Origin: Rhizomys pruinosus
Taxonomy: Eukaryota > Chordata > Mammalia > Rodentia > Spalacidae
DNA length: 64,000 nt
Direction: 5' to 3'
NCBI GenBank assembly: GCA_009823505.1
Contig: VZQC01002907.1
Coordinates: 4,151,053 to 4,215,052 of the forward strand
Below are positions 11,301 through 23,300 of this stretch, piece by piece. Below the pieces are notes generated by a model, which did no database searches, was not told the origin of the DNA, and saw only the letters and a list, made by a program, of their open reading frames with translations. The translations under genes were made by a program, and so were the position numbers. Within the stretch, counting starts at the first letter, position 1. Each line of letters starts with the position of its first letter.

Positions 11301-14300
11301 TCGTGTCGTGCAATGCCGCGGAGGTCAGAAGAAGGTCTCGGATTCCCCTGGAACTGGAGTTACAGACGGTTCTCAGCCGCCATGTGGGTGCTGGGGATCG
11401 AACCTGGGTCCTCTGCAAGAGCAGTTGGTGCTCTTAACCGCTAGGCTATCTCTCCAGCCCCCCATATGGCGTCTTTAACTCTAGTTCCAGGGGAATCCAA
11501 CACCCTCTTCTGATCTCACAGGGTGCAAGAAAAAAAAAAGAGTGAGGCCCTGCTGGGCGTGGTGGCACACGCCTTTAATCCTAGCACTCTGGAGGCAGAG
11601 GCAGGCGGATCTTTGTGAGTGCTAGGATTAAAACCATGCACCACCAGGCCCGGCAGTGGTATGCTTATTTTCTCAGTGTAGTACATAAGTGAGCTGAGAG
11701 TAGGTTTGGGATCCTCAGGAGTGAAGGGGTTGTCTGAGAGGGTAGGGGATTACGAAGGTGTAGTAGAATTGTAGTGTGGCTGCTAGGCAGTGTAAGGGCC
11801 ACTTCATTTAGATTCCTGTGGTTGTATTCTTCATGCTTCATTCACTGCCTTGGAGCTGATGGGGGTTGGGGAATGGTGGTGAGTTCAGCAGGTGGGAGAA
11901 AGAATAGACCATAGACTTAGCTAAGCCAAAGAAGGAAAGGAACATTTGCTAGCCAAATGTTCTTCCACTGAGCCATGTCCTCAGTCCTACCATACATGAT
12001 TTTAAGCTTTCTAGAAAATCACATTAAAAAGGTGAGCAAACAAGCTGGTTGCAATTGTATGTGCCTGCAGCTTCCTAAATGCTAGGATTATAGAGATTAA
12101 CCACTCTTGAGGTTCCTCAGCCTATATGTACAAATGCTACTTATTAGAAATATTGGAATCCAGCTGGGCGTGGTGGCGTGCACCTTTAATCTCAGCACTT
12201 GGGAGACTGAGGCAGGCAGATCTTTGAGTTCCAGGCCAGCCTGTTCTACATAGTGAGTACCAGGCCAGTCGGGGCTATAGAGAGACTGTGTCTCAAAAAG
12301 ACCAAACGAAAAAAACCCTCCAAATTTGACTAAGCAGTCAGTGTTCATTGGCCTTTGTTTTGGCCCAGTCGTCTGCCTATGGATGTCAGAAGAATTAATT
12401 GGGTTCTGGAGGTAGTAGAGAGCATACTCAGGATTTGAGAGAGAGGCGGGAAGAGAAGAACATGTGTGCACATACTTGTGTACTGATCTTATGAGATTAT
12501 TATTTTATCACAGTGAAAAACCTGACTAAAATGCTATATACTAGGGCATTAAGATAAGCTGTGCTCATCATATGTAATGGTGTATAGCCATTTAGAGTGA
12601 TGACCTACTAACAGTGACCCAGTGAAGTGCTTGAAACATCAGGAGACTGGCCGGGTGTGGTGGCGCACGCCTTTAATCCTAGCGCTTGGGAGGCAGAGGC
12701 AGGCGGATCTTTGTGAGTTCGAGGCCAGCCTGGTCTACAGAGTGAGTTCCAGGACAGCTGGGCTACAGGGAGACCCTGTCTTGAAAAGACAAAAAAAAAA
12801 AAAAGAAAATCAGGAGACTGGGGCTGGAGAGATAGCCTAGCGGTTAAGAGTGCCGACTGCTCTTGTAGAGAACCTGGGTTCGATCCTCAGCACCCACATG
12901 GCGGCTGAGAACCGTCTGTAACTCCAATTTTAGGAGAACTCCAGTTCCAGGGGAATCCGACACCCTCTTCTGACCTCCATGGCCTTTCACGACACAGGTG
13001 CACAAACCTGCATGCAGATAGTTCATTCATACACATACAAAAATAAATAAAATTTAAAAAAAAATTAAAAAAAAATCAGGAGACTGGAGTTGGGAAATAT
13101 GCTAGTCTGCTTTTGGCATGTATTTGTACCAATTCAGTTTAAAATTATTGAGACTAGACAGGTGTGATTCCCAGGACTCAAGAGGCAGAGGCAGGTGGAT
13201 CTCTGTGAGTTCAAGGCCAGCCTCGTTTACATAATAAGTTCCAGGCCAGCTGGGGCTACAGGGAAACCCTGTCTGAAAAAGAAAAATTATTGAGACTGAA
13301 GTGGTTCCCAACATGATTTCTCTCTTCATGTGCAGTGTGTTTTCATATAGGGCTTCCTGCCACTTTTAAATGCTTCTGAGTCTGTTGATAGGGCTTATTT
13401 CTGGTTGCAGCTAGTCTGCCTTCATGTTCTAATTCTGTCAATTGTAATTAATCATGAATAGCAGTGTATTAGGAATCTTCTGGCAGAATTAAGATAACCT
13501 ATGGCAATTAGCAGCTTTCCTCTGCTCTCCAAATGGTGGCTCTGTCCATACTCACTTTGCCAGAAAGGACCTAAAGAATAAGTAGCTAATAAGAATGGAG
13601 GTGTGTTGCCGGGCGTGGTGGTGCACGCCTTTAATCCTAGCACTCAGGAGGCAGAGGCGGCGGATCTTGTGAGTTCAAGACAGCCTGGCCTACAGAGTGA
13701 GTTCCAGGACAGCTGGGCTAACAGGGAGACCCGTCTCGAGAGCAAAAAAAAAAAAAAAAAAAAATGGGGGAGGTGTGGGGCTGTGGGTTTAATTTAGAGG
13801 TAGAACACTTGCCTGAAAAAAAAAAAAAAACTTGCGTGGTAGTCATGAGGGTTCAGTCCTGGGTACCACCAAAAACGGGAGGAGGGGCTGTGGAATTATT
13901 AATCCAATAAGTACATCTTGGTGTTTCAAGGTTACTAGAGAAGTGCAGGGCTGTGCCTTTGAATAGTTAATTGGCTCTTAGCAGAGCAGACTGAACAGTT
14001 TAATGGGCTGTTAAAGAGGTTTTCCTCTCTTCATTTCCCATACAATTCTTGGGTAGGCATGTAAGCCAGTATTTTTTATATTTTCAGCCATGTCAAAGGG
14101 AGGGATTGATTGTGCTGATAGCTCCTGTAAATTGATAAGTTATTGTAATCTAAAATATTCTCATTTTCTCTAGGTAGCAGAGGCTCAACGGGCAGAGTTT
14201 AGCCCTGCCCAATTCTCTGGCCCTAAGAAGATCAACCTGAACCACTTGTTGAATTTCACCTTTGAACCCCGTGGCCAGGCAGGTCACTTTGAAGGCAGTG

Positions 14301-17300
14301 GACATGGCAGCTGGGGAAAAAGGAACAAGTGGGGACATAAACCTTTTAACAAGGAACTTTTTTTACAGGCCAAGTGAGTGTTTCTACTCCTAGGGGGAAA
14401 GTGAAATTAAGCCTGTTTTGATAGGTGGAGGGCCAAGAGGGGGCTTCTTTAAACCATGATGGGGGACAAACAGGGAATCATGTGCTTCCTTGTTCTCACT
14501 GACTTCCCGAGTGGATTATTCTCCATACTTAAAGAACATAGTGCTTTGTAGAACTATGGGGCTAGGAGTGATTTGTGGTCTTGTTCCTATTGTCATCCCT
14601 GTTGATTGGTGGATTGGAAAGGAAAGAGGAGTGAGAGGAGATTGTGGTTATGGAAAGTGACAGGGACCAGAAAGAGAAGAGTTCCTCACCTGTGTTTATG
14701 TGCTTAGCTTAGTGGAGGAAGAGGAAAGGTGCAGTCAAACAAATCTTACTAAGGCGAGCTCTCATTTCCTGCTTTGCCAGTTATTGTGTCTCAACAACAG
14801 TTTTTCTCAGTTTGGATGGACAGGTCTTCTTGGACTGTAGGAGGCACTTGAATTTAAGTGCAGGAAATCTGCTTCGTTCCTTTATGCAGCCTACACAAAT
14901 CTTTCTTGGGCTGTGAGTCCTTTGAGCTAGGGCCATTGTTGTGAGTAGGAAGCAAGACCTAGGCTCTCTCAAAGCTTAGAACCTAGTTAACAAGCATTGT
15001 AACCCAGTTTCACCCCAAATCTCGATTTTCCTCTCTTAGCTTTCCAAATGCTAGGATTAAGGAGTGAGCCACCACACCCAGCATGAAATGTATTAAAGTG
15101 ACAAATAGACAAGTTGAAGTGCTTGCTTGGCAAACATACTGATTCCCTTTTCTTTTTTAACAATGAGATCATTTTGCTATGTTACTCAGGCTGGCTTTGT
15201 CCTTTGGGCTTTAATGTGTCTCTCACCTAAGCTTCCCAGGTAGCTGGAAAAGACATGTGTCACCATGCCCTTCTCTTTTGTAAGTCATTAGTTGTAAGAT
15301 TGGGCCTTGAGTCCAAACTAAAGCACCCATTGTGTACTTTATGTAGACTGGTCTCAGATTATTGGGAACACTTTCTACTGCCTAGAAGATAAGCCACGTT
15401 TGTAGGTTTCAAGGGTTCAGGGAAGGAAATCTGTTGTTAGTGGAGGGAGCTATAGTCTGGTTAATTTTAGTTTAAGGGAGAATAACAGAGAACTTGGCTA
15501 GGCTTGGATGTACAAGAAATAGTTCAAGAATTTAGAAACCACCCCCAAGAACTGGATTCCTTCCAGAACTAGGACCCAGAACCGAGGCTGAAGTATGATA
15601 CAGAGCTTCTGAAACCCTGGCAATCAATGGCTGTTCTAAGTGGAAAGATGAGGAATTTCTGCTGAAGTTGGTGATTGTGATAGTCTACCCTCTTCCTGTC
15701 TTCCTATTTCTAGCTGCCAATTTGTGGTGTCTGAAGACCAAGACTACACAGCTCATTTTGCTGATCCTGATACCTTAGTCAACTGGGACTTTGTGGAACA
15801 AGTGGTGAGTAGCTTAGCCAGCTTTCCAAGTCAGGAGAGAGAACTGAAGAAAGGGTTGGTGTGGCATGACAACTGTTCATTGTGTTAAACTGCTGATATC
15901 CTTTTCTGACTGGTCTTAGAGTGGACATTTTGCTGAGGTCATTCTGGTTGCCCCTGTTACCAAAGTATGATAGCATGTAGGGTTGGGATGTTCTAGAAGA
16001 CTCTGGTCTAACAACACATAAGCTGCCCTGTCTATCAAACCCCCTCTGAAATAGAAGCAATCAAGGCTTCTGTGAGAAAGATTCTAGTACTCTCCTAACC
16101 AGGCTGTGGTCACTGTTTCATTGGCAACCCTTTGTAGTAATTAGTATCAATTAGCACACAGTTGCACTTTCTGCAAAAGCCACTACTGTACTTGTTTTCT
16201 AACGATGTTATGAGCTTAAGAATCTCCTTGTTGATCTCACAGGATACTTTATAGAAGAATTACCTTCAAAATGACAATCACTTTTTTTTTTGTCTTTTTG
16301 AGACAGGGTCTCCCTGTAGCCCCAGTTGTCCTGGGACTCACTATGTAGACCAGGCTGGCCTTGAACTCACAGAGATCTGCCTGCCTCTGCTTCCTATTTT
16401 TGACATGCTTAAGACACCTACCATAAAATTTATAAAATCGCTGGGCATGGTGGTGCATGCCTTTAATCCCAGCACTCAGGAGGCAGAGGCAGAGGCAGGT
16501 CGATCTCTGAATTCAAGGCCAGCCTGGTCTACATAGCAAGTTCCAGGACTTCTGGGGCTACAGAGGGACCCTGTCTTGAAAAGACTAAAAATAAAAAAAA
16601 TCATAAACTCTGAGATGACAGAAGGCCTATAAAGATTTCCTCTGTTGGTAATTATTAAATTACTTTTAGACCTTTGTGGCTTCTTTGGTGTATATAGATT
16701 AAAATTTTTTTGTAAATGGGATAGGACATGGTTACACACATCTTTAATCCCAGCACACAGAAGGCAGAAGCAGGCAGATCTGTCTAAGGACCTACAAAGA
16801 TCCAGGCCATCTGGGGCTACAGGGAAATCCTGTCTCAAAAAAGAAAATTGAAAATGGGATCATGTGATTTATGCCCCAACCCCACTTAAAAAAATTATTT
16901 TGGGTGGGGGGCATAAATAAAAAAAAATAAAAACCCTGTCTCTTTTTGAGAACAGGGTACCTCTTTAGTCCTAGCTGGCCTGGAGCTCACAGAGATCTCC
17001 CTGACTCTGCCTCCCCAGTGCTGGGCTTAAAGGCCTGCACCACCACAGTCAGCTAAATACTATTTTTATTTTATGTGTTTGAGTGTATTGCCTCCATATG
17101 TGTCAGGACACCTGTGTCATGCAATGCCAGTGGAGGTCACAGAGGGCATTGGATCCTTTCCTTTTTTTTTTTTTTTTTTTTTTTCACTCCAGGAACATGA
17201 TTTACTTCCATGTGGCCTGCTGGAGCCAGCAACCTGCAGACATGTTGTGGAACAAAGGCAGGAGAGCAGGGGCCGCTTTTCCGATTTTTTAAATTTTAAT

Positions 17301-20300
17301 TTTTATTTTTTACGTGTATGAATGTACTGTCTACATGTAGGTTTGTGCACCCGTGTTGTGCAATGCCGTGGAGGTCAGAAGAGGGTGTCAGATTCCCCTG
17401 GAACTGGAGTTTAAAGACGGTTCTTAGCCACCATGTGGGTGCTGGGGGTCGAACCCTGGTCCTCTGCAAGAGCAGTTGATGCTCTTAACTGCTAGGCCAT
17501 CTCTCCAGCCCCCCGATTTTTTTTTTTTTTTTGGTCTTTTTGAGACAGGGTCTCCCTGTAGCCCCAGCTGTCCTGTAACTCACTCTGTAGACCAGGCTGG
17601 CCTTGAACTCACAAAGACCAGGCTGGCTTTGAACTCACAAAGATCCACCTGCCTCTGCCTCCCAAGTGCTAGGATTAAAGGCGTGCGCCACCACGCCCGG
17701 CGCCCCCCGATTTTTTAAAGACAGAGTGTCACTATATATCTCTGGCTGGCCTCAAACTTGCTGACTTCAAACTCACAGACACCTCCTCTGCTGCCTCCTG
17801 AGTGCCACCATGTCTGGCCACTTTTCTCTTTAATGTAGAACCCTCCATGTTTCTGTCTTTTGTGCGTGCGTGCGTGCGTGTGTGTGTGTTTGAGTTTGAG
17901 ACAGGGTCTCCCTGTAGCCCCAGCTGGCCTAGAACTCACTGTAGACTGGACTGGTCTTGAATTCACACAGATCTGCCTTCCTCTGCCTCCTAAGTACTGG
18001 GATTAAAGGTGCATGCCACCACACCCTGTTCCCTCCATGTATTTGTTATGTGTATTGTTATATTTATTGAACTCTTATTGTGGTTTCCTTAATTTGCTTA
18101 AAATGTTCATTCTTACACCTGCATTGTTAAAACAGTTTTGTGAAGAAAGTTGAGCTTATGAGGATGAGGGAGGAGAGGCTTTTAACTTCTTAGCCCCTAC
18201 CTAGTCAATTCTGAAGGTGATGAAATTGTGGTATCATTGTGTTTTAGCGCATCTGTAGCCATGAAGTGCCATCTTGCCCAATTTGCCTCTATCCACCTAC
18301 TGCAGCCAAGATAACCCGCTGTGGACACATTTTCTGCTGGGCATGCATCTTGCACTATCTTTCACTTAGTGAGAAAACCTGGAGTAAATGTCCCATCTGT
18401 TACAGTTCTGTGCATAAGAAGGATCTGAAGAGGTAAGACAGAGACATTTAGTAACTTAAACCCTAGTCTGCTGCTTTCTGCTGCATCTAATTGTCCATGT
18501 CACAGTGTTGTTGCCACAGAGTCACGCCAATATGTTGTGGGTGACACCATTACAATGCAGCTGATGAAGAGAGAGAAAGGAGTGTTGGTGGCATTGCCCA
18601 AATCCAAGTGGATGAATGTAGACCACCCTATTCATCTAGGAGGTAAGATCAGTTCATTTGGGGCATAAATAGTCCTGAGTATAACCTTTAAGGATGTTGC
18701 ATTTGCTGGGTGTGGTGGTGCACGCACAGGCAGGTGGATCTTTGTGAGTTCAAGGCCAGCCTGGTCTACAGAGTAAGTTCCAGGACAGCTGAGGCTACAG
18801 GGAGACCCTGTCTCAAAAAGACCAAAAAAAAAAAGAGTACTTCTTGCTCTTCCTGGTGTCCTGAGTTTCATTCATAGCACCCAAGTCCTGTGGACCCTAT
18901 CTTGAAAAAAGACCAAAAAAAAAAAAAAAAAAATGAATATTGCATTTGACCAAGGCATGGTGGGTGCAAGCCTTTAATCCCAGCTCTTAGCAGGCAGGTA
19001 CATGAATCTCTATGATTTTTTTTTTTTTTTTTTTTTTGGTCTTTTTGAGACAGGGTCTCCCTGTAGCCTCAGCTGTCCTGGAACTCACTCTGTAGACCAG
19101 GCTGGCCTTGAACTCACAAAGACCAGGCTGGCCTTGAACTCACAAAGATCCGCCTGCCTCTGCCTCCCAAGTGCTAGGATTAAAGGCGTGCGCCACCACG
19201 CCTGGCCGAATCTCTGTGATTTCAAGGCTAGCTTGGTCTACATAGTTCTAGGCCAACTAGGGCTATAAAGACAAACAATAAATAAATAAATAAGAAATTT
19301 ATCCTTTGGGCAAGCCAGTTTTAATCTGGGCTACAAAATAAGAACGTAAGGACTGGTGTAGCTCAGTGGTAAAGGCTTAGTCTTAATGTAAAGGCCCTCA
19401 GTTCTATACAAGGCGCCATATATTGAGAACTTGTCTCAAATAAGGGCTAAGGATGTAGCACACTGGGAGTGTGCTTGCCTAGCACGCACAGGTTTCTAGT
19501 TTAGCCCCTGCCCCTGGTAACAAAACAAAACAATATAGGGGAAGAATAATTCCAGGACTTTGGAAGCTGAGGCTTAAGGATCAGAACTTCAAGGTCACCC
19601 TTAGCTATAATGTGGATTGTGAGACCCTATCTCAAAAAACAAAACAAAACATTGGAAGTAAAGAAAGTGAATCATTTTTTATTCTCTTACCCAAAGGTGT
19701 CCCAAAATGTTAACACTGGAGTTTGTCTTTTTTTTTTTCTTTTTGAGGCAGGTCTCCCCGAAGTCCCATCTGGCCAGGAACTTGCTATGTAGACTAGGTT
19801 GGCCTGGAACTGACATAGATCTGCCTGCTTCTGCCTCTGGAATGAAAGCTGGAGTTGTGTTTTTTTTGTTTTGTTTTGTTTTGTTTTGTTTTGTTTGAAA
19901 GCTGGAGTTTTCCATGCATGTGTATTCTTTTGAGATTGAGATTAGATTTGGTAATTTGACATTTTTTATTTTGTTTTAAACAGAGCATACTATATTATGG
20001 TATTTGTTCATGTCACTGGTTGCCTTTTTCTTAGAAAACTCACAAAGATCACCTGCCTCTATCTCCTAATTGCTGAGATTCAAGGCATGTGCCACCACAC
20101 CCAGCATTTCTCTGATTTTTTTTTTTTTTTTAAGATTTCCTATATTAACCTAGTTTGAGATTATGGTTAAATTTCCCAGGAAGTTCAGCTAAATTAATCC
20201 CATTTTGCATCCAGCTCAGAAAACGTCTATGTGAGAAAGTTTCTAGTTAGCTGTACCATCTCAAGCTTTGAGAAAAGATTTATGAAAAAGATGTATGAGC

Positions 20301-23300
20301 CGGACGTGGTGGTGCACGCCTTTAATCCTAGCACTTGGGAGGCAGAGGCAGGCGGATCTCTGAGTTCAAGGACAGCAGGGTTGGCAGGGAGACCCTGTCT
20401 CAAAAAGACCAGAAGAAAAAATATGAAAAGATTTAAGAAAAGATTTATGTTGTGTATAATAGTGCATGCCTTTAATCCCAGCACTGGGGACAAAGAGGCA
20501 GCTGGATCTCTGTGAGTTCAAGGCCAGCCTGGTTTGCATAGTGAGTTCCAGGCCAGCTGGGGCTACAGGGAGACTCTTGTTTCAAAAAGACCAAGAGGGG
20601 CTGGAGAGATGGCCTAGCGGTTAAGAGCACCGACCACTCTTGCAGAGGACCTGGGTTCGATCCCCAGCACCCACATGGCGGCTGAGAACCGTCTGAAGCT
20701 CCAATTCCAGGAGAACTCCAGTTCCAGGGGAATCCGAGACCCTCTTCTGAACTCCGTGGCGTTGCACGACACGGGTGCACAAACTTGCATGCAGACAGTA
20801 CATTCATACACATACAGAAATAAATAAAATTAATAATAAAAAAAATCAAAAAGACCAAGAAAAATTTTTTATTTAAGTATATTAGTATTTTGCTTGTATG
20901 TATGTAAGTACCCCATATGGGTGCCTGGTGCCTGAGGAAGACAGAACGTGTTGGATCCCCTGGAACTGGAATTCCAGATGGGTGTAAATTGCCATACCTG
21001 TTTTGGAAACCAAACCTAAGTCCTCTGGAAGAGTAGCCAGTGCTCTTAACCACTGAGCCCATTTCAATTACATTGTTGTGATCCTGTTGTTTTTCTCTTA
21101 GATGAACAGCACAGCCAGTACTCCAAGTTGCTGCTGGCCTCTAAGGAGCATGTGCTGCACCGAGTAGTTATGGAAGAGAAGGTAGCACTGGAGAAGCAGT
21201 TGGCTGAGGAGAAGCACACTCCTGAGTCCTGCTTTATTGAGGCAGCTATCCAGGAGCTCAAGGTGAGGGCTGCTTGAAAAATGAAAACTGGAGGTGCTAA
21301 TAACCCTGTCCACTCTGTGCTGGGATTGAATGATGGGGTCAAGTTCTATCCACTCCACATTCAAGTAAGCAGGAGTTGGCAGCTATTTGTGTGGTATAGG
21401 AAGGAGGGCTAAGAGGCTTCTCAGACTCTAGGTCTAAGAGGAGATTTTTAAGATTTTTTTTTTTGTCTTTTTGAGACAGGGTCTCCTTGTAGCCCCAGCT
21501 GTGCTGGAACTCACTCTGTAGACCAGGCTGGCCTGGAACTCACAAAGATCCACCTGCCTCTGCCTCCCAAGTGCTAGGATTAAAGGTGTGAGCCACCATG
21601 CCCGGCAGATTTTTAAGATTTTTTTTTTTTTTAATATTTTTTATTTTGGGGCTGGAGAGATGGCCTAGCGGTTAAGAGCGCCGACTGCTCTTGCAGAGGA
21701 CCCGGGTTCGATCCCCAGCACCCACATGGCGGCTGAGAACTATCTGTAACTCCAATTCCAGGAGAACTCCAGTTCCAGGGGAATCCGATGCCCTCTTCTG
21801 ACCTCCGTGGCATTGCAGGACATGGGTGCACAAACCTACACACAGACAGTACATTCATACACATAAAATAAATAAATAAAGTTAAAAAAATATATATATA
21901 TTATTTATATTTTTTTTTAATTTTTTTTTTTCTCTGTATGTGTATGAATGTACTGTCTGCATGCAAGTCTGTGCACCCGTGTCGTGCAATGCTGCGGAGG
22001 TCAGAAGAGGGTCTCAGATTCCCCTGGAACTGGAGTTCTCCTGGAATTGGAGTTTCAGGCGGCTCTCGGCCGCCATGTGGGTGCTGGGGATCGAACCCGG
22101 GTCCTCTGTAAGAGCGGTCAACACTCATAACTGCTAGGCCATCTCTCCAGCCCCTATTTTTATATATTTTATATCTAAGCCTGGCCTGGTGGCGAGGGTG
22201 TCAGATTGCCTGGAGCTGGAGTTACAGGCTGTTCTGAGTTAATTGCTGAGTCATCTGTCCACCCTTGACCTTGAACTCTTGATCCTCCTGCCTCTACCTC
22301 CTAATACTGGCTCCAGACTTATTTAGTTACTTTGTATATTATAGCAGTATTTACTTAAATGCCGCCTATAACTCCATCTTCAGGGGATCAGGTTTGTCTT
22401 CTGGCCTCCACAGGCACCTGCCCTCTCCTGCATATATCCCTATATAGACATGTGCACATATACATAACTAAAAATACTTTTTCTTTTTTTTTAATGTAGA
22501 AAGCTGGGTGTGGTGGCTCATGCCTTTAATCCCCATACTTGGGAGGCACGGGCAGGTGACTTTCTGAGCTCAAAGCCAGCCTGGTCTACATAGTGAGTTC
22601 CAGGGTCCTCTGAATGAACAGCAAGTGTTCTTAAACACTGAGCTGTCTCCCCAGATTCTATTCTGGGGGGAGGTGGCAAGGGTTGAGACACAGTCTCCCC
22701 ATAGCCCCAGCTGTCCTGTAACTTAGTTTGTAGACCAGGGTGGCCTTGAACTCAGAGATACCTGCCTCTGCCTCAAGTAAAGTACCATCCTTTGAATACC
22801 AAATGTTTTTCTGCCTGTTGCCTTCTGGGAGTGAGAATTTTAATAATAATTTTTAATTTTATTTTATTTATTTTTGTATGTGTATGAGTGTACTGTCTGC
22901 ATGTAGGTTTGTGCACCCGTGTCGTGCAATGCCGCGGAGGTCAGAAGAGGGTGTCGGATTCCCCTGGAACTGGAGTTCTCCTGGAGTTGGAGTTTCAGAC
23001 GGTTCTCAGCCGCCATGTGGGTGCTGGGGATCGAACCCGGGTCCTCTGTAAGAGCGGTCAGCACTCTCAACCGCTAGGCCACCTCTCCAGCCCCGGGAGT
23101 GAGAATTTTAATTAAGTCCCTTCCCTTTGGTTCTTTTTTTTTTTTTTTTAATTTTATTTTTGTATGTGTATGAGTGTACGGTGTGCATGCAGGTCTATGC
23201 ACCCGTGTCGTGCAATGCCGCGGAGGTCAGAAGAGGGTGTCAGATTCCCCTGGAACTGGAGTTCTCCTGGAACTGGAGTTACAGATGGTTCTTAGCTGCC

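Larger units (their letters stand above)
8355..14173 (+). other. RNF10: RNF10 intron 2
   Basis: 8355-9080 is repeat-free, with no ORF of note. Then B1 (+) 9089-9217, B1 (-) 9237-9362, old B1 (-) 9438-9530 and 9600-9700, a degraded B2 (-) 9711-9892, B1 (-) 10321-10477 and old B1 (+) 10774-10898. After the 10905-11650 cluster: B1 (+) 12164-12318, 12650-12806, 13154-13287 and 13607-13763. An ID-like copy (+) lies at about 13777-13880. 11660-12150, 12320-12630, 13300-13600 and 13890-14173 show nothing I recognise. Confidence 0.7.
15805..18247 (+). other. RNF10: RNF10 intron 4
   Basis: 15805-16265 is unique. Then B1 (-) 16280-16400, B1 (+) 16438-16600, B1 (+) 16720-16850, B1 (-) 16930-17055, old B2 (-) 17061-17160, a B2 and B1 at one target (listed separately), and old B1 (-) 17715-17815 and 17886-18030. 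A (TGCG)n/(TG)n tract lies at 17862-17889. 18035-18247 is unique. Confidence 0.7.
18643..21101 (+). other. RNF10: RNF10 intron 6
   Basis: Besides separately listed elements: B1 (+) 18701-18835, B1 (-) 19727-19850, a (TTTTG)n tract 19861-19896, B1 (-) remnant 20040-20140, B1 (+) 20305-20420, B1 (+) 20450-20592, and a degraded B2 (-) 20872-21062 just before exon 7. 19540-19700 and 19900-20030 are unclassified. Confidence 0.7.
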
